Positions 1-7,563 of a DNA stretch of 31,290 nt are shown here, one piece after another. Where the stretch lies: assembly GCA_002747735.1 (NCBI GenBank), contig PDQE01000066.1, positions 1 through 31,290 of the forward strand, in the 5' to 3' direction. Numbering within the stretch: position 1 is the first letter of the stretch; every line of letters starts with the position of its first letter. A program made the translations under genes and the position numbers. The notes under the pieces were generated by a model. The model had not been told where the DNA came from. It saw nothing but the letters and a program-made list of their open reading frames with translations, and searched no databases. This DNA is from Flavobacteriales bacterium. GTDB taxonomy: Bacteria; Bacteroidota; Bacteroidia; Flavobacteriales; Flavobacteriaceae.

Positions 1-303
1 ATACCGAGCGTGTTATAAATAAAAATTAATCACCAATTCAATCTATCCGTAATACTTTTCTTAGAAACTGAATAAGTTTTCTTATTTCCGGCAATTTACT
101 ACTGCCTATTTTTACGATTAATCCTCATTATTTAGTTATTAGCAAGGTTTCTGATTTTGCAGAATACAGAATGGGCTCAAGCCTAAACTATTTACAAAAC
201 GACAAACTTAATTTTAAGTAACCCAACATCATTAAAATCAAAAAATTTAGTTAAACTCCACATGAATAGTACGGATTAATTTCCTTTAGACCAATATTAT
301 TGA

Positions 304-311
304 TAAGTTTG
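304..311 (+). promoter_or_regulatory. Bacteroidota -7 box for the barrel gene at 337
   Basis: TAAGTTTG matches the Bacteroidota -7 consensus TAnnTTTG and lies 25 bases before the ATG at 337. I see no well-spaced -33 TTG, so this is a -7-only call. Confidence 0.45.
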
Positions 312-336
312 TAGAAGCATTTTATATATCAGAACT

Positions 337-831
337 ATGAAAAAAATATTATTGCCAATAGCTTTATTCAGTATAATGCTGATAGAAGCTCAGGCGTTTT
401 ACGGTAAAGAGGATAAAAAATTACAGGTTGGAGTAAATCTTCAACATAATGCTACTTCATTACATGTAAGCTACGATTACGGCTTGGGTGAAAATATTTC
501 TTTGGGCATAGGAACGGCTTACGCTATAGGCCTTCCAGAAGATTTATCTGCAGATTTTAGCGATAGATTAGACCTAAAAGCCCGCTTTAACGCCAATATT
601 GGCAATGTCTTAAATATAGATAACAACTTTGGTTTTTACCCCGGGCTGAGTTTTAGTTTAAAAAACTTTGGCGGCCATGTAGGAGCCAGATATTTTTTTA
701 CAGACGGTTTTGGAATATATTCCGAAGCTAATTTTCCTCTGGCCAGATACAAACCCGGCGACCTTACCCCTTCCGAGAAATTGCACAACCAATTTACAAT
801 TTCGTTTGGAACCGTTTTTAATTTTAATTAA
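337..831 (+). CDS. Small outer-membrane beta-barrel protein (DUF6646-like)
   Basis: 164 residues. A Sec signal peptide (MKKILLPIALFSIMLIEAQA) ends in an AQA cleavage site. The mature part alternates polar and hydrophobic residues in short strands separated by turns (GLGENISLGIG, GFYPGLSFSL, GVGA/GARYFF) and ends in the strand FTISFGTVFNFN with a terminal aromatic-polar pattern, as in small 8-stranded barrels. The wording of the repeats resembles the flavobacterial DUF6646 proteins as I remember them; the family name is a recollection, the barrel and export call is from sequence. It is alone in its transcription unit, with a -7 box 25 bases upstream and convergent recX downstream. Function unknown. 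Confidence 0.7.
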   Translation: MKKILLPIALFSIMLIEAQAFYGKEDKKLQVGVNLQHNATSLHVSYDYGLGENISLGIGTAYAIGLPEDLSADFSDRLDLKARFNANIGNVLNIDNNFGFYPGLSFSLKNFGGHVGARYFFTDGFGIYSEANFPLARYKPGDLTPSEKLHNQFTISFGTVFNFN

Positions 832-943
832 CCCGGCATTATTCACCACTATAATCTATTGTTGGCGGAATTTACTTCAAAATAAAGCATATAATTCAAT
901 TATGATTATTTGCCTAATGGGGAATATGCCTCAAGTGCATAAT

Positions 944-992
944 TATACCAAATCTAATGTATAATGCTATATATAATTGGATAAATTTTCAC
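944..992. repeat. Half copy of the palindromic repeat found at 14854
   Basis: This stretch matches the left half of the 14854-14938 element over about 47 bases with three substitutions (both read TACCAAATCTAAT, then ATAATGCTA, ATAATTGGATA and ATTTTCAC). The inverted second half is missing here. It lies between the convergent barrel gene and recX, just beyond the recX stop codon. Confidence 0.6.
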
Positions 993-1002
993 TTCTACTG
1001 CG

Positions 1003-1482
1003 TTAAGGTTTAAACAGCTTTCGTATAGCATCGCCAACCAGTTGGCTTTCCCATCCGCGATAGAAGAGATAATCTGCAAACTTTTTCTTTTTCTCAGAAA
1101 CAGCCTTAATATTTTCCAGTTGCTTATATCTTTTTAAGGCCAATTGATAAAAAGACGTTTCGTATGTTGTCTGATCAATTTGACTAAGTGCATTCTTTAT
1201 ATTATAACTGGAGATGTTTCGTTTTTTTAGTTCGGCTTTTAATCGGTTTTTACCCCATTTTTTAATTTTAAACTTTCCGCTTACATAGGCTTTGGCATAC
1301 CGTTCTTCATTAAGGAAATTATCTTCAAGTAGTTTTAACAATATCTCATCTCTGGCATTTTTTGTTAACGGATAACTACGTAGTTTATGCTCCACTTCCT
1401 GATGACATCGCTCTTGATAAGCACAATAGCGTTGCATCTTTTGTAAAATTTGTTTTATGTTATAAGTATCTTGGTAAACCAT
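1003..1482 (-). CDS. recX: Regulatory protein RecX
   Basis: 159 residues from ATG at 1482, the usual RecX length. RecX binds RecA filaments and limits their activity. The protein is made of small basic three-helix repeats typical of the family: an N-terminal repeat with CAYQERCHQEVEHKL, the central RYAKAYVSGKFKIKKWGKNRLKAELKKRNI, and a C-terminal repeat ending in FLFYRGWES-like sequence (FADYLFYRGWESQLVGDAIRK). The frame stays open to a TTG at 1503, but the ATG fits the family N-terminus better. recA is not in this window, which is common in Bacteroidota. It stands alone on the minus strand; the 264 bases to rng hold the rng terminator. Confidence 0.88.
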   Translation of the reverse strand: MVYQDTYNIKQILQKMQRYCAYQERCHQEVEHKLRSYPLTKNARDEILLKLLEDNFLNEERYAKAYVSGKFKIKKWGKNRLKAELKKRNISSYNIKNALSQIDQTTYETSFYQLALKRYKQLENIKAVSEKKKKFADYLFYRGWESQLVGDAIRKLFKP

Positions 1483-1702
1483 TGGTTTGTAAAACAGTTG
1501 CAATATTAGGAATTTTTGGCTATTTGTAGTTTTAGAATAAGATTTGAATTTTTAGCCCCCACCATAATTCACTACACTCAACAAGATTAATCGAACTCAG
1601 GTTAATATATACTCTGTTATACGTTATACATTTCTACTTTAAAATTACTCAATAAAAATATTAATTCTAAATATGTTTTACATCAGTCAAACACCATAAA
1701 AA

Positions 1703-1733
1703 AAACCCACTTGTAAATTTTACAAGTGGGTTT
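1703..1733 (-). terminator. Rho-independent terminator of rng
   Basis: A perfect 15-base inverted repeat (AAACCCACTTGTAAA, one-base centre, then its complement) lies 14 bases beyond the rng stop. On the minus strand the hairpin is followed by a U tract (the A run at 1698-1705 of the plus strand). Confidence 0.9.
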
Positions 1734-1746
1734 ATAGATATAATTT

Positions 1747-3288
1747 CTACCTTATTTCGTTATCTTTTGCATCAAAAAAATGATACTCCAGATATTGGTA
1801 AGCGTCTCTTGGTATTATTTTAATCCACTTTTTGTGTTTAAAAAACCATTTTTGCTGAATAGAAGGCATCCCTTTCTTTAGGTAAGACTCTACAAAAGAA
1901 TGTGTATGTAATGTAATACCTCCTTTTGGGGGCTTACCCATTATTCTGACTAAATGATTTTCAATTTTTTCAATCAGAACAATAGGGGCTTCTACTTCGC
2001 CATTTTTGTTCGGGTTTTTTTCCTTTGTTTTAATAACTCTCTCAGGCCTTACGCGTTGTCTGGTTATTTGTACCAGCCCAAATTTACTGGGCGGTAGTAC
2101 TTTGTGCTTAGTGCGGTTAGATTTCATTTCTTCTTTTAGATGTGCAAACAGCTTTTTTCTATGAGCTGGTTTGTGCATATCTATAAAATCCACTACTATA
2201 ATTCCTCCCATATCACGAAGTTGCAATTGTCTGGCAATTTCTGTTGCCGCTATCATATTTACTTCTAAGGCAGTATCTGCCTGGGAATCTGCTTTATTGG
2301 ATCTATTACCGCTATTCACGTCTATTACGTGCAAAGCTTCGGTATGTTCTATAACCAAATACGCTCCTTTGGGCATGGAAACCGTTCTTCCAAACGAGGT
2401 TTTTATCTGCTTTTCTATATTATAACGCTCAAAAATTGGAATTTTTGACCGGTATAATTTTACTATGGAAACCTTATCCGGAGCTATCCGTTTTAAATAA
2501 TCTCTAATATCTTCGTATAACTCTTTGTCATCCGTAACTATATTGGTAAAAGAGTTATCAAAAATATCTCTTAAAATAGATGAAACTCTATTAAGTTCAG
2601 ACAAGACTTTTGAAGGTACAACAGCATTTGGAATGTGCTTGCTTAAATTTACCCAACGTTGCAAAGAGTTTTGCAAGTCTTGGTCTAATTCAGCTACTTT
2701 TACACCTTGTGCAACGGTTCTTAGAATAACTCCAAAACCCGGAGGTTTAATACTTTTTGCAAGTCGTATAAGACGGTCTTTTTCTTTCTTGCTCGATATT
2801 TTTTGCGACACCGATACCCGATTAGAAAAAGGAACCAAAACCATATACCTGCCGGCAATAGAAAGCTCTGAGCTTATCCTTGGGCCTTTGGTAGATATAG
2901 GTTCTTTTACAACTTGTACTAATAAATGCTGACCGGCTTTTATAACCTGGTCAATTTTTCCGTTTTTGTCAATATCTTTTTCAAAACGGAAATTTTTTAA
3001 AGTGAATTGTTTTAGCTTACCTGTGCTTACCTGCTTAATGTACTTGGTGAGAGACAAAAGTTGCGGGCCTAAATCGTGATAGTGTAAAAAGGCATCTTTT
3101 TCACTACCTACATCAACAAAAGCCGCATTTAATCCCGAAAGTGTCTTTTTAATTCTGGCGAGAAAAATATCGCCCACATTAAAATCATTTTCTATTCTGT
3201 CCCGGTGCAACTCATTAAGCCGTCCATTTTTTAATAAGGCAAAATCTATATCAGAGGAATTTGATCTAATAATTAATTCTGTTTTCAC
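1747..3288 (-). CDS. rng: Ribonuclease G (RNase E/G family)
   Basis: 513 residues, the full length of Bacteroidota RNase G. The enzyme makes endonucleolytic cuts in single-stranded RNA (rRNA 5' maturation and mRNA decay). The N-terminal S1 domain (VGDIFLARIKKTLSGLNAAF, then DAFLHYHDL) is split by an insert, followed by the 5'-sensor/RNase-H-like part and the catalytic aspartates in HVIDVNSGN and IIVVDFIDM. The start is GTG at 3288, because the nearby ATG at 3295 is out of frame and the GTG gives the family N-terminus KTELIIRS. The protein contains no cysteine, so the CPxCxG zinc-link motif of E. coli RNase E/G is absent and KEKNPNKNGEVEAP stands near that position. It has its own promoter at 3384-3413 and its own terminator, downstream of the HU gene and the small basic peptide gene. 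Confidence 0.93.
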   Translation of the reverse strand: MKTELIIRSNSSDIDFALLKNGRLNELHRDRIENDFNVGDIFLARIKKTLSGLNAAFVDVGSEKDAFLHYHDLGPQLLSLTKYIKQVSTGKLKQFTLKNFRFEKDIDKNGKIDQVIKAGQHLLVQVVKEPISTKGPRISSELSIAGRYMVLVPFSNRVSVSQKISSKKEKDRLIRLAKSIKPPGFGVILRTVAQGVKVAELDQDLQNSLQRWVNLSKHIPNAVVPSKVLSELNRVSSILRDIFDNSFTNIVTDDKELYEDIRDYLKRIAPDKVSIVKLYRSKIPIFERYNIEKQIKTSFGRTVSMPKGAYLVIEHTEALHVIDVNSGNRSNKADSQADTALEVNMIAATEIARQLQLRDMGGIIVVDFIDMHKPAHRKKLFAHLKEEMKSNRTKHKVLPPSKFGLVQITRQRVRPERVIKTKEKNPNKNGEVEAPIVLIEKIENHLVRIMGKPPKGGITLHTHSFVESYLKKGMPSIQQKWFFKHKKWIKIIPRDAYQYLEYHFFDAKDNEIR

Positions 3289-3383
3289 TCTGCATAGGTT
3301 TTGTATCCGTACTTAAATTTTTCAAGTAAGGATTGATTAAAATTTTGTTTTACAGGTATTTAACCCGTTAAAATTTGCGTTAA

Positions 3384-3413
3384 CAAATTTATTTTTCAAA
3401 GAACTTACACCAA
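3384..3413 (-). promoter_or_regulatory. Promoter of rng (TTG-N19-TAAATTTG)
   Basis: Read on the minus strand, TTG (3413-3411) is followed after exactly 19 bases by TAAATTTG (3391-3384), a full match to the Bacteroidota promoter. Transcription would start near 3377, leaving a leader of about 90 bases before the GTG. The -33 TTG lies inside the left arm of the inverted repeat 3407-3555. Confidence 0.65.
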
Positions 3414-3555
3414 ATATAGACTTATAAATCAGGTTAAAGATTTACAAGGCAAAAAAACAAAGGTATAACCATTGCTATAACCAGTATTTTTTAACAAAAA
3501 AATAGAAAATTTACACCTTAAAATATTGGGTTAAATTTGTAAGTCTATATGGTAT
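3407..3555. repeat. Imperfect inverted repeat with TATAACC core
   Basis: The left arm 3409-3429 (ACCAAATATAGACTTATAAAT) pairs with the right arm 3535-3555 with one 2-base indel and two substitutions. Near the centre, 3464-3479 reads TATAACCATTGCTATA, which resembles cores in the elements near 21450 and 24815. It lies between rng and the small basic peptide gene. Confidence 0.55.
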
Positions 3556-3572
3556 AAAAAAAATAGCCTTAA

Positions 3573-3665
3573 CTATTTTTTCTTTTTATGTCTGTTTTGC
3601 CTACTCCTTTTTTTACGCTTGTGAGTAGAAATTTTACTGCGTTTTCTCTTTTTTCCACTTGGCAT
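3573..3665 (-). CDS. 30-residue basic peptide, bS22/mS38 (AURKAIP1/COX24)-like
   Basis: An intact reading frame of 30 codons plus TAG on the minus strand. It starts MPSGKKRKRSKISTHKRKKR and ends in a run of lysines; about 60 percent of residues are Lys or Arg. The KRKR-x-K-x-x-THKRKKR-x-R-x-NR arrangement is like the very short COX24/AURKAIP1-domain proteins, which are ribosomal small-subunit proteins in mycobacteria (bS22) and mitochondria (mS38). I infer a ribosome-associated peptide; the frame itself is seen directly. It starts 26 bases after the HU stop, so probably shares the HU transcript. At this size most gene finders miss it. Confidence 0.75.
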   Translation of the reverse strand: MPSGKKRKRSKISTHKRKKRSRQNRHKKKK

Positions 3666-3691
3666 ACACTTTCTGGTTTTCAGTGATTAAA

Positions 3692-3982
3692 TTATTTTAC
3701 AGGAACATGCTTTTTTACACCTTCTACAAATACTTTTGAAGGTTTAAACGAAGGAATGTTGTGAGCAGGAATTCTTATAGTGGTATTTTTGGAGATATTT
3801 CTACCTGTTTTTGCTGCTCTGGTTTTTACAATAAAACTGCCAAACCCTCGTAGATACACGTTTTCATTATTCTCTAAAGAACCCTTTACTTCTTTCATAA
3901 AGTCTTCTACAACTCTTAAAACATCAGCTTTTTCAATTCCAGATTTCTCGGAAATATTAGCTACAATTTCTGCTTTTGTCAT
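3692..3982 (-). CDS. hup: HU-family DNA-binding protein
   Basis: 96 residues, a complete HU/IHF fold. The N-terminal helix pair (TKAEIVANISEKSGIEKADVLRVVEDFM) dimerises; GFGSFIVKTRAAKTGRN is the signature leading into the DNA-binding arms (IRIPAHNIPSFKPSK). It bends and compacts DNA in the nucleoid. It has a C-terminal tail VEGVKKHVPVK. It is divergent from mutY across 132 bases; a -7 box for this gene is at 4025-4032. The small basic peptide gene and rng follow on the same strand. Confidence 0.95.
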   Translation of the reverse strand: MTKAEIVANISEKSGIEKADVLRVVEDFMKEVKGSLENNENVYLRGFGSFIVKTRAAKTGRNISKNTTIRIPAHNIPSFKPSKVFVEGVKKHVPVK

Positions 3983-4024
3983 TTTATTATTTATATTTTA
4001 GTATTATTACAAATTACAAGGGGG

Positions 4025-4032
4025 CAAATATA
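4025..4032 (-). promoter_or_regulatory. Bacteroidota -7 box for the HU gene
   Basis: On the minus strand this reads TATATTTG, a full match to TAnnTTTG, 42 bases before the HU ATG. The nearest TTG upstream (4049-4047) is only 14 bases away, so the -33 element is uncertain. Confidence 0.5.
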
Positions 4033-4114
4033 TAACTTTTAATCTACAACTACTATCTAAAATGTTAAAATTTAATGAGATAAAAGCGGCTTTGCCCAAT
4101 AATTTTTGTTTAAA

Positions 4115-5155
4115 ATGAATTTTAGTAAAACAATCATTAACTGGTATTTAGAAAACAAACGGGACTTACCATGGCGAAATACCACTGACGCTTATCGTAT
4201 ATGGCTGTCGGAAATAATGCTTCAACAGACAAGGGTAAATCAAGGGTTGCCATATTATCTCAAATTTATCAATGCTTTTCCTACTGTTTATGAATTGGCC
4301 AAAGCCAGTCAAGATAAGGTTTTAAAACTCTGGCAGGGGCTAGGCTACTATTCCCGTGCCAGAAACTTACATTTTACTGCTAAGGAAATTGTAGAAAAGT
4401 ACAATGGAAAATTTCCAAATACTTATGATGAACTATTACAACTAAAAGGTGTAGGATCCTACACCGCAGCAGCTATTTCCTCTATTTCTTTTAACAAGGC
4501 TAATGCAGTAGTTGACGGCAATGTATTTAGATTATTATCAAGGGTTTATGGAATTTATACGCCCGTAGATACCGGAGCAGGAAAGAGGGAATTTGACTTA
4601 TTGGCCAATAGATTATTAGACAAAGATAATCCGGCTGCCTTTAACCAGTCCATGATGGATTTGGGAGCCGTAGTCTGTAAACCAAAACAACCCGATTGCC
4701 ACAAGTGCCCTTTAAATGTTAATTGTTTTGCCCATACCAATAATGCAACAATCCAGTTACCAGTAAAATCAAAAACAAAAACGGTTAAAAAAAGGTATTT
4801 TAATTACCTGATTTATTATGCTGATAGCCGACAAATAGCCCTTCATAAACGAACAAAAAATGACATCTGGCGTGGTTTATACGAATTTCCGGTAATTGAA
4901 TCATCAGGTAAAATGACTAAAAAATCTCTTTTAGCTGATAAAGACAAACTCAATGGACACTTTAAAGCTATAAAAGATTTTGTTTTGCTCAACAAAGAAC
5001 CGGTTATTCACAAACTCACACATCAGCATATTTACGCCAGTTTTTGGATAGATTCAAAACTTAAAAAGAACATCTCTAATCTTGATTTTAGCCCTATAAA
5101 AGAAAAGCCAGTGTCTGTACTAACAGCGGGTTTTGTTAAAAGCCTTATCGGATAA
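4115..5155 (+). CDS. mutY: Adenine DNA glycosylase MutY
   Basis: 346 residues from ATG 4115; the frame is open to a TTG at 4106, but the ATG gives the family start NFSKTIINWYLENKRDLPWR. It removes adenine mispaired with 8-oxoguanine. The HhH-GPD glycosylase domain has the catalytic Glu33 in LSEIMLQQTRV, the hairpin LKGVGSYTA at 110-118 and the catalytic Asp134 in VVDGNVFRLLSR. The 4Fe-4S loop is C188-x6-C195-x2-C198-x5-C204. The C-terminal region from about 225 (RYFNYLIYYADSRQIALHKR, then IWRGLYEFP) is the NUDIX-like 8-oxoG recognition domain. ssb follows after 71 bases with its own -7 box. Confidence 0.96.
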   Translation: MNFSKTIINWYLENKRDLPWRNTTDAYRIWLSEIMLQQTRVNQGLPYYLKFINAFPTVYELAKASQDKVLKLWQGLGYYSRARNLHFTAKEIVEKYNGKFPNTYDELLQLKGVGSYTAAAISSISFNKANAVVDGNVFRLLSRVYGIYTPVDTGAGKREFDLLANRLLDKDNPAAFNQSMMDLGAVVCKPKQPDCHKCPLNVNCFAHTNNATIQLPVKSKTKTVKKRYFNYLIYYADSRQIALHKRTKNDIWRGLYEFPVIESSGKMTKKSLLADKDKLNGHFKAIKDFVLLNKEPVIHKLTHQHIYASFWIDSKLKKNISNLDFSPIKEKPVSVLTAGFVKSLIG

Positions 5156-5201
5156 AAGATATTTTAGAAAAAATTGGCAAAAATCACACTAAAAAATATT
5201 G

Positions 5202-5209
5202 TATCTTTG
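5202..5209 (+). promoter_or_regulatory. Bacteroidota -7 box for ssb
   Basis: TATCTTTG, a full consensus match, 17 bases before the ssb ATG. A TTG at 5174-5176 is 25 bases upstream, slightly longer than the normal spacing. The whole ssb-gldE-gldD-ctaA run may start here. Confidence 0.6.
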
Positions 5210-5226
5210 CATTTTAAAAAGAAAAA

Positions 5227-5682
5227 ATGGCAAAAACATTAAATAAAGTAATACTCATAGGGCATTTAGGTGATGTGGTTAAAATGCACTATTTTGAAGG
5301 TGGAAATTCCATAGGCCGTTTTCCAATAGCTACCAATGAAGCTTTTACCAATAAACAAACCGGAGAGCGTATTACTAACACGGAATGGCACAATATAGTG
5401 GTACGGAATAAATTGGCCGAAATTTGTGAAAAATATCTAAACAAAGGCGATTTAGTTTATGTAGAAGGCCGTATAAAAACCCGCCAATGGGAAACTCAGG
5501 AAGGCCAAAAACGATACATGACAGAAATTCAAGCCGATGAAATGAACTTCTTAAAAACAAGCAGGGATTTAAACAACCCGCAAAATGTAAACACGCCAAA
5601 AACCGAACCGCAATCTATTGTAAATGAGCCTTCTGATAGCGAAAATTCTATGGCGAATGATGTTGACGACTTACCGTTTTAA
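5227..5682 (+). CDS. ssb: Single-stranded DNA-binding protein
   Basis: 151 residues. The OB fold covers about 1-112 (LNKVILIGHLGDVV, then TEWHNIVVRNKLAEICEKYLNKGDLVYVEGRIKTRQW). A disordered polar linker follows, and the last residues are DVDDLPF, the acidic tip that recruits repair and replication partners. It coats single-stranded DNA as a tetramer. gldE begins 22 bases later on the same strand; ssb-gldE-gldD is a recurrent flavobacterial order. Confidence 0.95.
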   Translation: MAKTLNKVILIGHLGDVVKMHYFEGGNSIGRFPIATNEAFTNKQTGERITNTEWHNIVVRNKLAEICEKYLNKGDLVYVEGRIKTRQWETQEGQKRYMTEIQADEMNFLKTSRDLNNPQNVNTPKTEPQSIVNEPSDSENSMANDVDDLPF

Positions 5683-5704
5683 AATTGAATTAAATTTACC
5701 CTAA

Positions 5705-7015
5705 TTGGACACCGAACCTGTCAGTTTATTCTTAACATCCACTTTTAACTGGCCTTTTTTAGCAGGCATTATTGCTTTGTTACTGCTTTTAATCTGTTCT
5801 GCATTAATTTCCGGAGCAGAAGTGGCTTTTTTTTCATTGACAAAAACCATTTTAAATGACAAACCAAATTCTTCTAAAAAAAGTTTGATTATCAGTCAAT
5901 TAGAGCAGCCCAAAAAACTTTTGGTCACTATTCTTATCGCTAATAATTTTGTCAATATTTTAATCGTGTTGCTCTTTGCGTTTCTCGGCGAATATTTTTT
6001 TAGCGAAACCTTTTCTTCCACGCTAAGGTTTTTTATAGAAGTAGTACTTATTACTTTTTTAATATTGCTATTTGGAGAAGTGCTGCCAAAAATTTATGCC
6101 AACAGAAATGCTTTTAGTTTTGCATCTATAATGGTATATCCTATAAGGGCTTTAAATGTATTGCTTACTCCGGTGAGTGTTCCATTGATGAAATTGACAA
6201 AAATTGCCGAAAATCTAGATGACAAACCAAAAGAACTTAATGTAGAGACTCTTTCGCAAGCTCTGGAACTGACTTCCAATGAAGATACCACCAAAGACGA
6301 AAAACGCATCCTGCAAGGTATTGTTTCGTTTGGTAATACAGATACCATACAAGTAATGTGCCCCAGAATGGATATTTTTGGATTATCCGAAGAGCAGCCG
6401 TTTTTAGAGGTAGTAAAATTAATTGTAGAAAAGGGACATTCCAGAATTCCGGTTTACAAAGAAAACATAGATAAGATTACCGGAATTTTATACGCCAAAG
6501 ATTTGCTACCGCATCTTAACAAGAAAAAATTTAAATGGACAAGCATTCTTAGAGAACCGTTTTTTGTACCGGAAAACAAAAAGCTAGACGACCTATTGAG
6601 AGAATTTCAAGAAATGAAAAACCATTTGGCTATTGTGGTAGATGAATATGGTGGTACCAGTGGGCTGGTTACTCTAGAAGATGTAATTGAAGAAATAGTA
6701 GGAGACATTAGCGATGAATTTGACGATGACGAACTCATCTATTCTAAATTAGACGAAAACAATTATGTTTTTGACGGAAAAATTGTCTTAAAAGATTTTT
6801 ACAAAATTTTAAAAATAGACAATGATATTTTTGAAGAACACAAAGGAGAAGCCGAAACGTTGGCTGGTTTTGTATTGGAAATAAACGAAAAATTTCCAAA
6901 GAAAAATGAAGTTATTGTATTTCACGGTTATACTTTTAAGATAGAAGTGCTGGATAACAAACGGATAAAACTAATTAAAGTGACTAAGCCCAATGAAACT
7001 ATTATCAACGAATAA
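5705..7015 (+). CDS. gldE: Gliding motility-associated protein GldE (CNNM/CBS protein)
   Basis: 436 residues. An N-terminal extracytoplasmic stub is followed by a CNNM (DUF21) membrane domain with four hydrophobic segments between about 15 and 165 (LALLLLLICSALISGAEVAFFSL, LIANNFVNILIVLLF, VVLITFLILLFGEVLPKIYA). A CBS pair (about 205-330, with RMDIFGL, GHSRIPVY and the VVDEYGGTSGLVTLEDVIEEIVGDI motif) and a C-terminal CorC_HlyC domain follow. The family is related to CorC/CNNM ion transporters; in Flavobacterium GldE works with GldD in gliding. The start is TTG at 5705: an in-frame TAA lies directly before it and no ATG occurs before the first membrane segment. The last 23 bases overlap gldD. 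Confidence 0.9.
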   Translation: MDTEPVSLFLTSTFNWPFLAGIIALLLLLICSALISGAEVAFFSLTKTILNDKPNSSKKSLIISQLEQPKKLLVTILIANNFVNILIVLLFAFLGEYFFSETFSSTLRFFIEVVLITFLILLFGEVLPKIYANRNAFSFASIMVYPIRALNVLLTPVSVPLMKLTKIAENLDDKPKELNVETLSQALELTSNEDTTKDEKRILQGIVSFGNTDTIQVMCPRMDIFGLSEEQPFLEVVKLIVEKGHSRIPVYKENIDKITGILYAKDLLPHLNKKKFKWTSILREPFFVPENKKLDDLLREFQEMKNHLAIVVDEYGGTSGLVTLEDVIEEIVGDISDEFDDDELIYSKLDENNYVFDGKIVLKDFYKILKIDNDIFEEHKGEAETLAGFVLEINEKFPKKNEVIVFHGYTFKIEVLDNKRIKLIKVTKPNETIINE

Positions 7016-7562
7016 TTTATTGTTTTTTTTAATCCTTGCCGTACTTACTTCCTGTACCAACGAAGATCTATTACCAAAGCCAAAAGCCTTCTTGAGATTA
7101 ACCTACGAGCCTGCAAATTACGAGGCATTACACAGTGATTGTCCTTATACCTTTGAAATTTCTGATAAAGCGATAGTAAATTTTAAAGAAAATTGCTGGG
7201 CAAACATTGCCTACCCTCAGCTCAATGCCTCTATAGACATTACCTACCGCCCTGTAGAAAACAACATTACCACCCTGTTGCAAGAGGCCGAAAAATTAAC
7301 CTATAACCATGCCATAAAAGCCGATGGCATAAGTGGCCAGCCTTATGAAAATACAGAAAATAAAAAATACGGAGCCTTGCTGGAAGTAACGGGGAATGCA
7401 GCATCGCCCATTCAATTTCACCTTACCGATAGTGTACGGCATTTTATTACCGGTGCATTATATTTTAAGGTACAACCCAATTATGATTCCGTATTGCCGG
7501 CCGCTAGATACATTGAAAAAGATATTAAACACTTAATGGAAACCCTAAGGTGGCAAGATTAA
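6993..7562 (+). CDS. gldD: Gliding motility lipoprotein GldD
   Basis: 189 residues. A lipoprotein signal (MKLLSTNNLLFFLILAVLTSC) puts the lipidated cysteine at 21. The mature start (NEDLLPKPKAFLRLTYEPANYEAL) and CPYTFEIS, NCWANIAYPQLNASIDITYRPV are characteristic of GldD, which is required for gliding and the associated secretion in Flavobacterium. The gene overlaps gldE by 23 bases and ends one base before the ctaA ATG, so all three are surely co-transcribed. GldD and GldE also occur in non-gliding Bacteroidota, so motility of this organism is likely but not proven by them. Confidence 0.93.
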   Translation: MKLLSTNNLLFFLILAVLTSCTNEDLLPKPKAFLRLTYEPANYEALHSDCPYTFEISDKAIVNFKENCWANIAYPQLNASIDITYRPVENNITTLLQEAEKLTYNHAIKADGISGQPYENTENKKYGALLEVTGNAASPIQFHLTDSVRHFITGALYFKVQPNYDSVLPAARYIEKDIKHLMETLRWQD

Positions 7563-7563
7563 A

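Noticed and set aside
1..336. Possible gene end or remnant at the left edge
   Set aside because: Only short frames (a stretch reading GNKKTYSVSKKSITDRLNW on the minus strand ends in TGA) with no start or recognisable domain. Apart from the -7 box at 304 I see nothing supportable.
1483..1503. Extended recX start at TTG 1503
   Set aside because: The ATG at 1482 gives the usual RecX N-terminus and length.
1636..1652. CTACTTTAAAATTACTCAA near the window start and again at 31273-31290
   Set aside because: 18 of 20 bases agree and resemble part of the 24732 element, but the match is short and AT-rich and one copy is cut by the window end, so I do not call a repeat.
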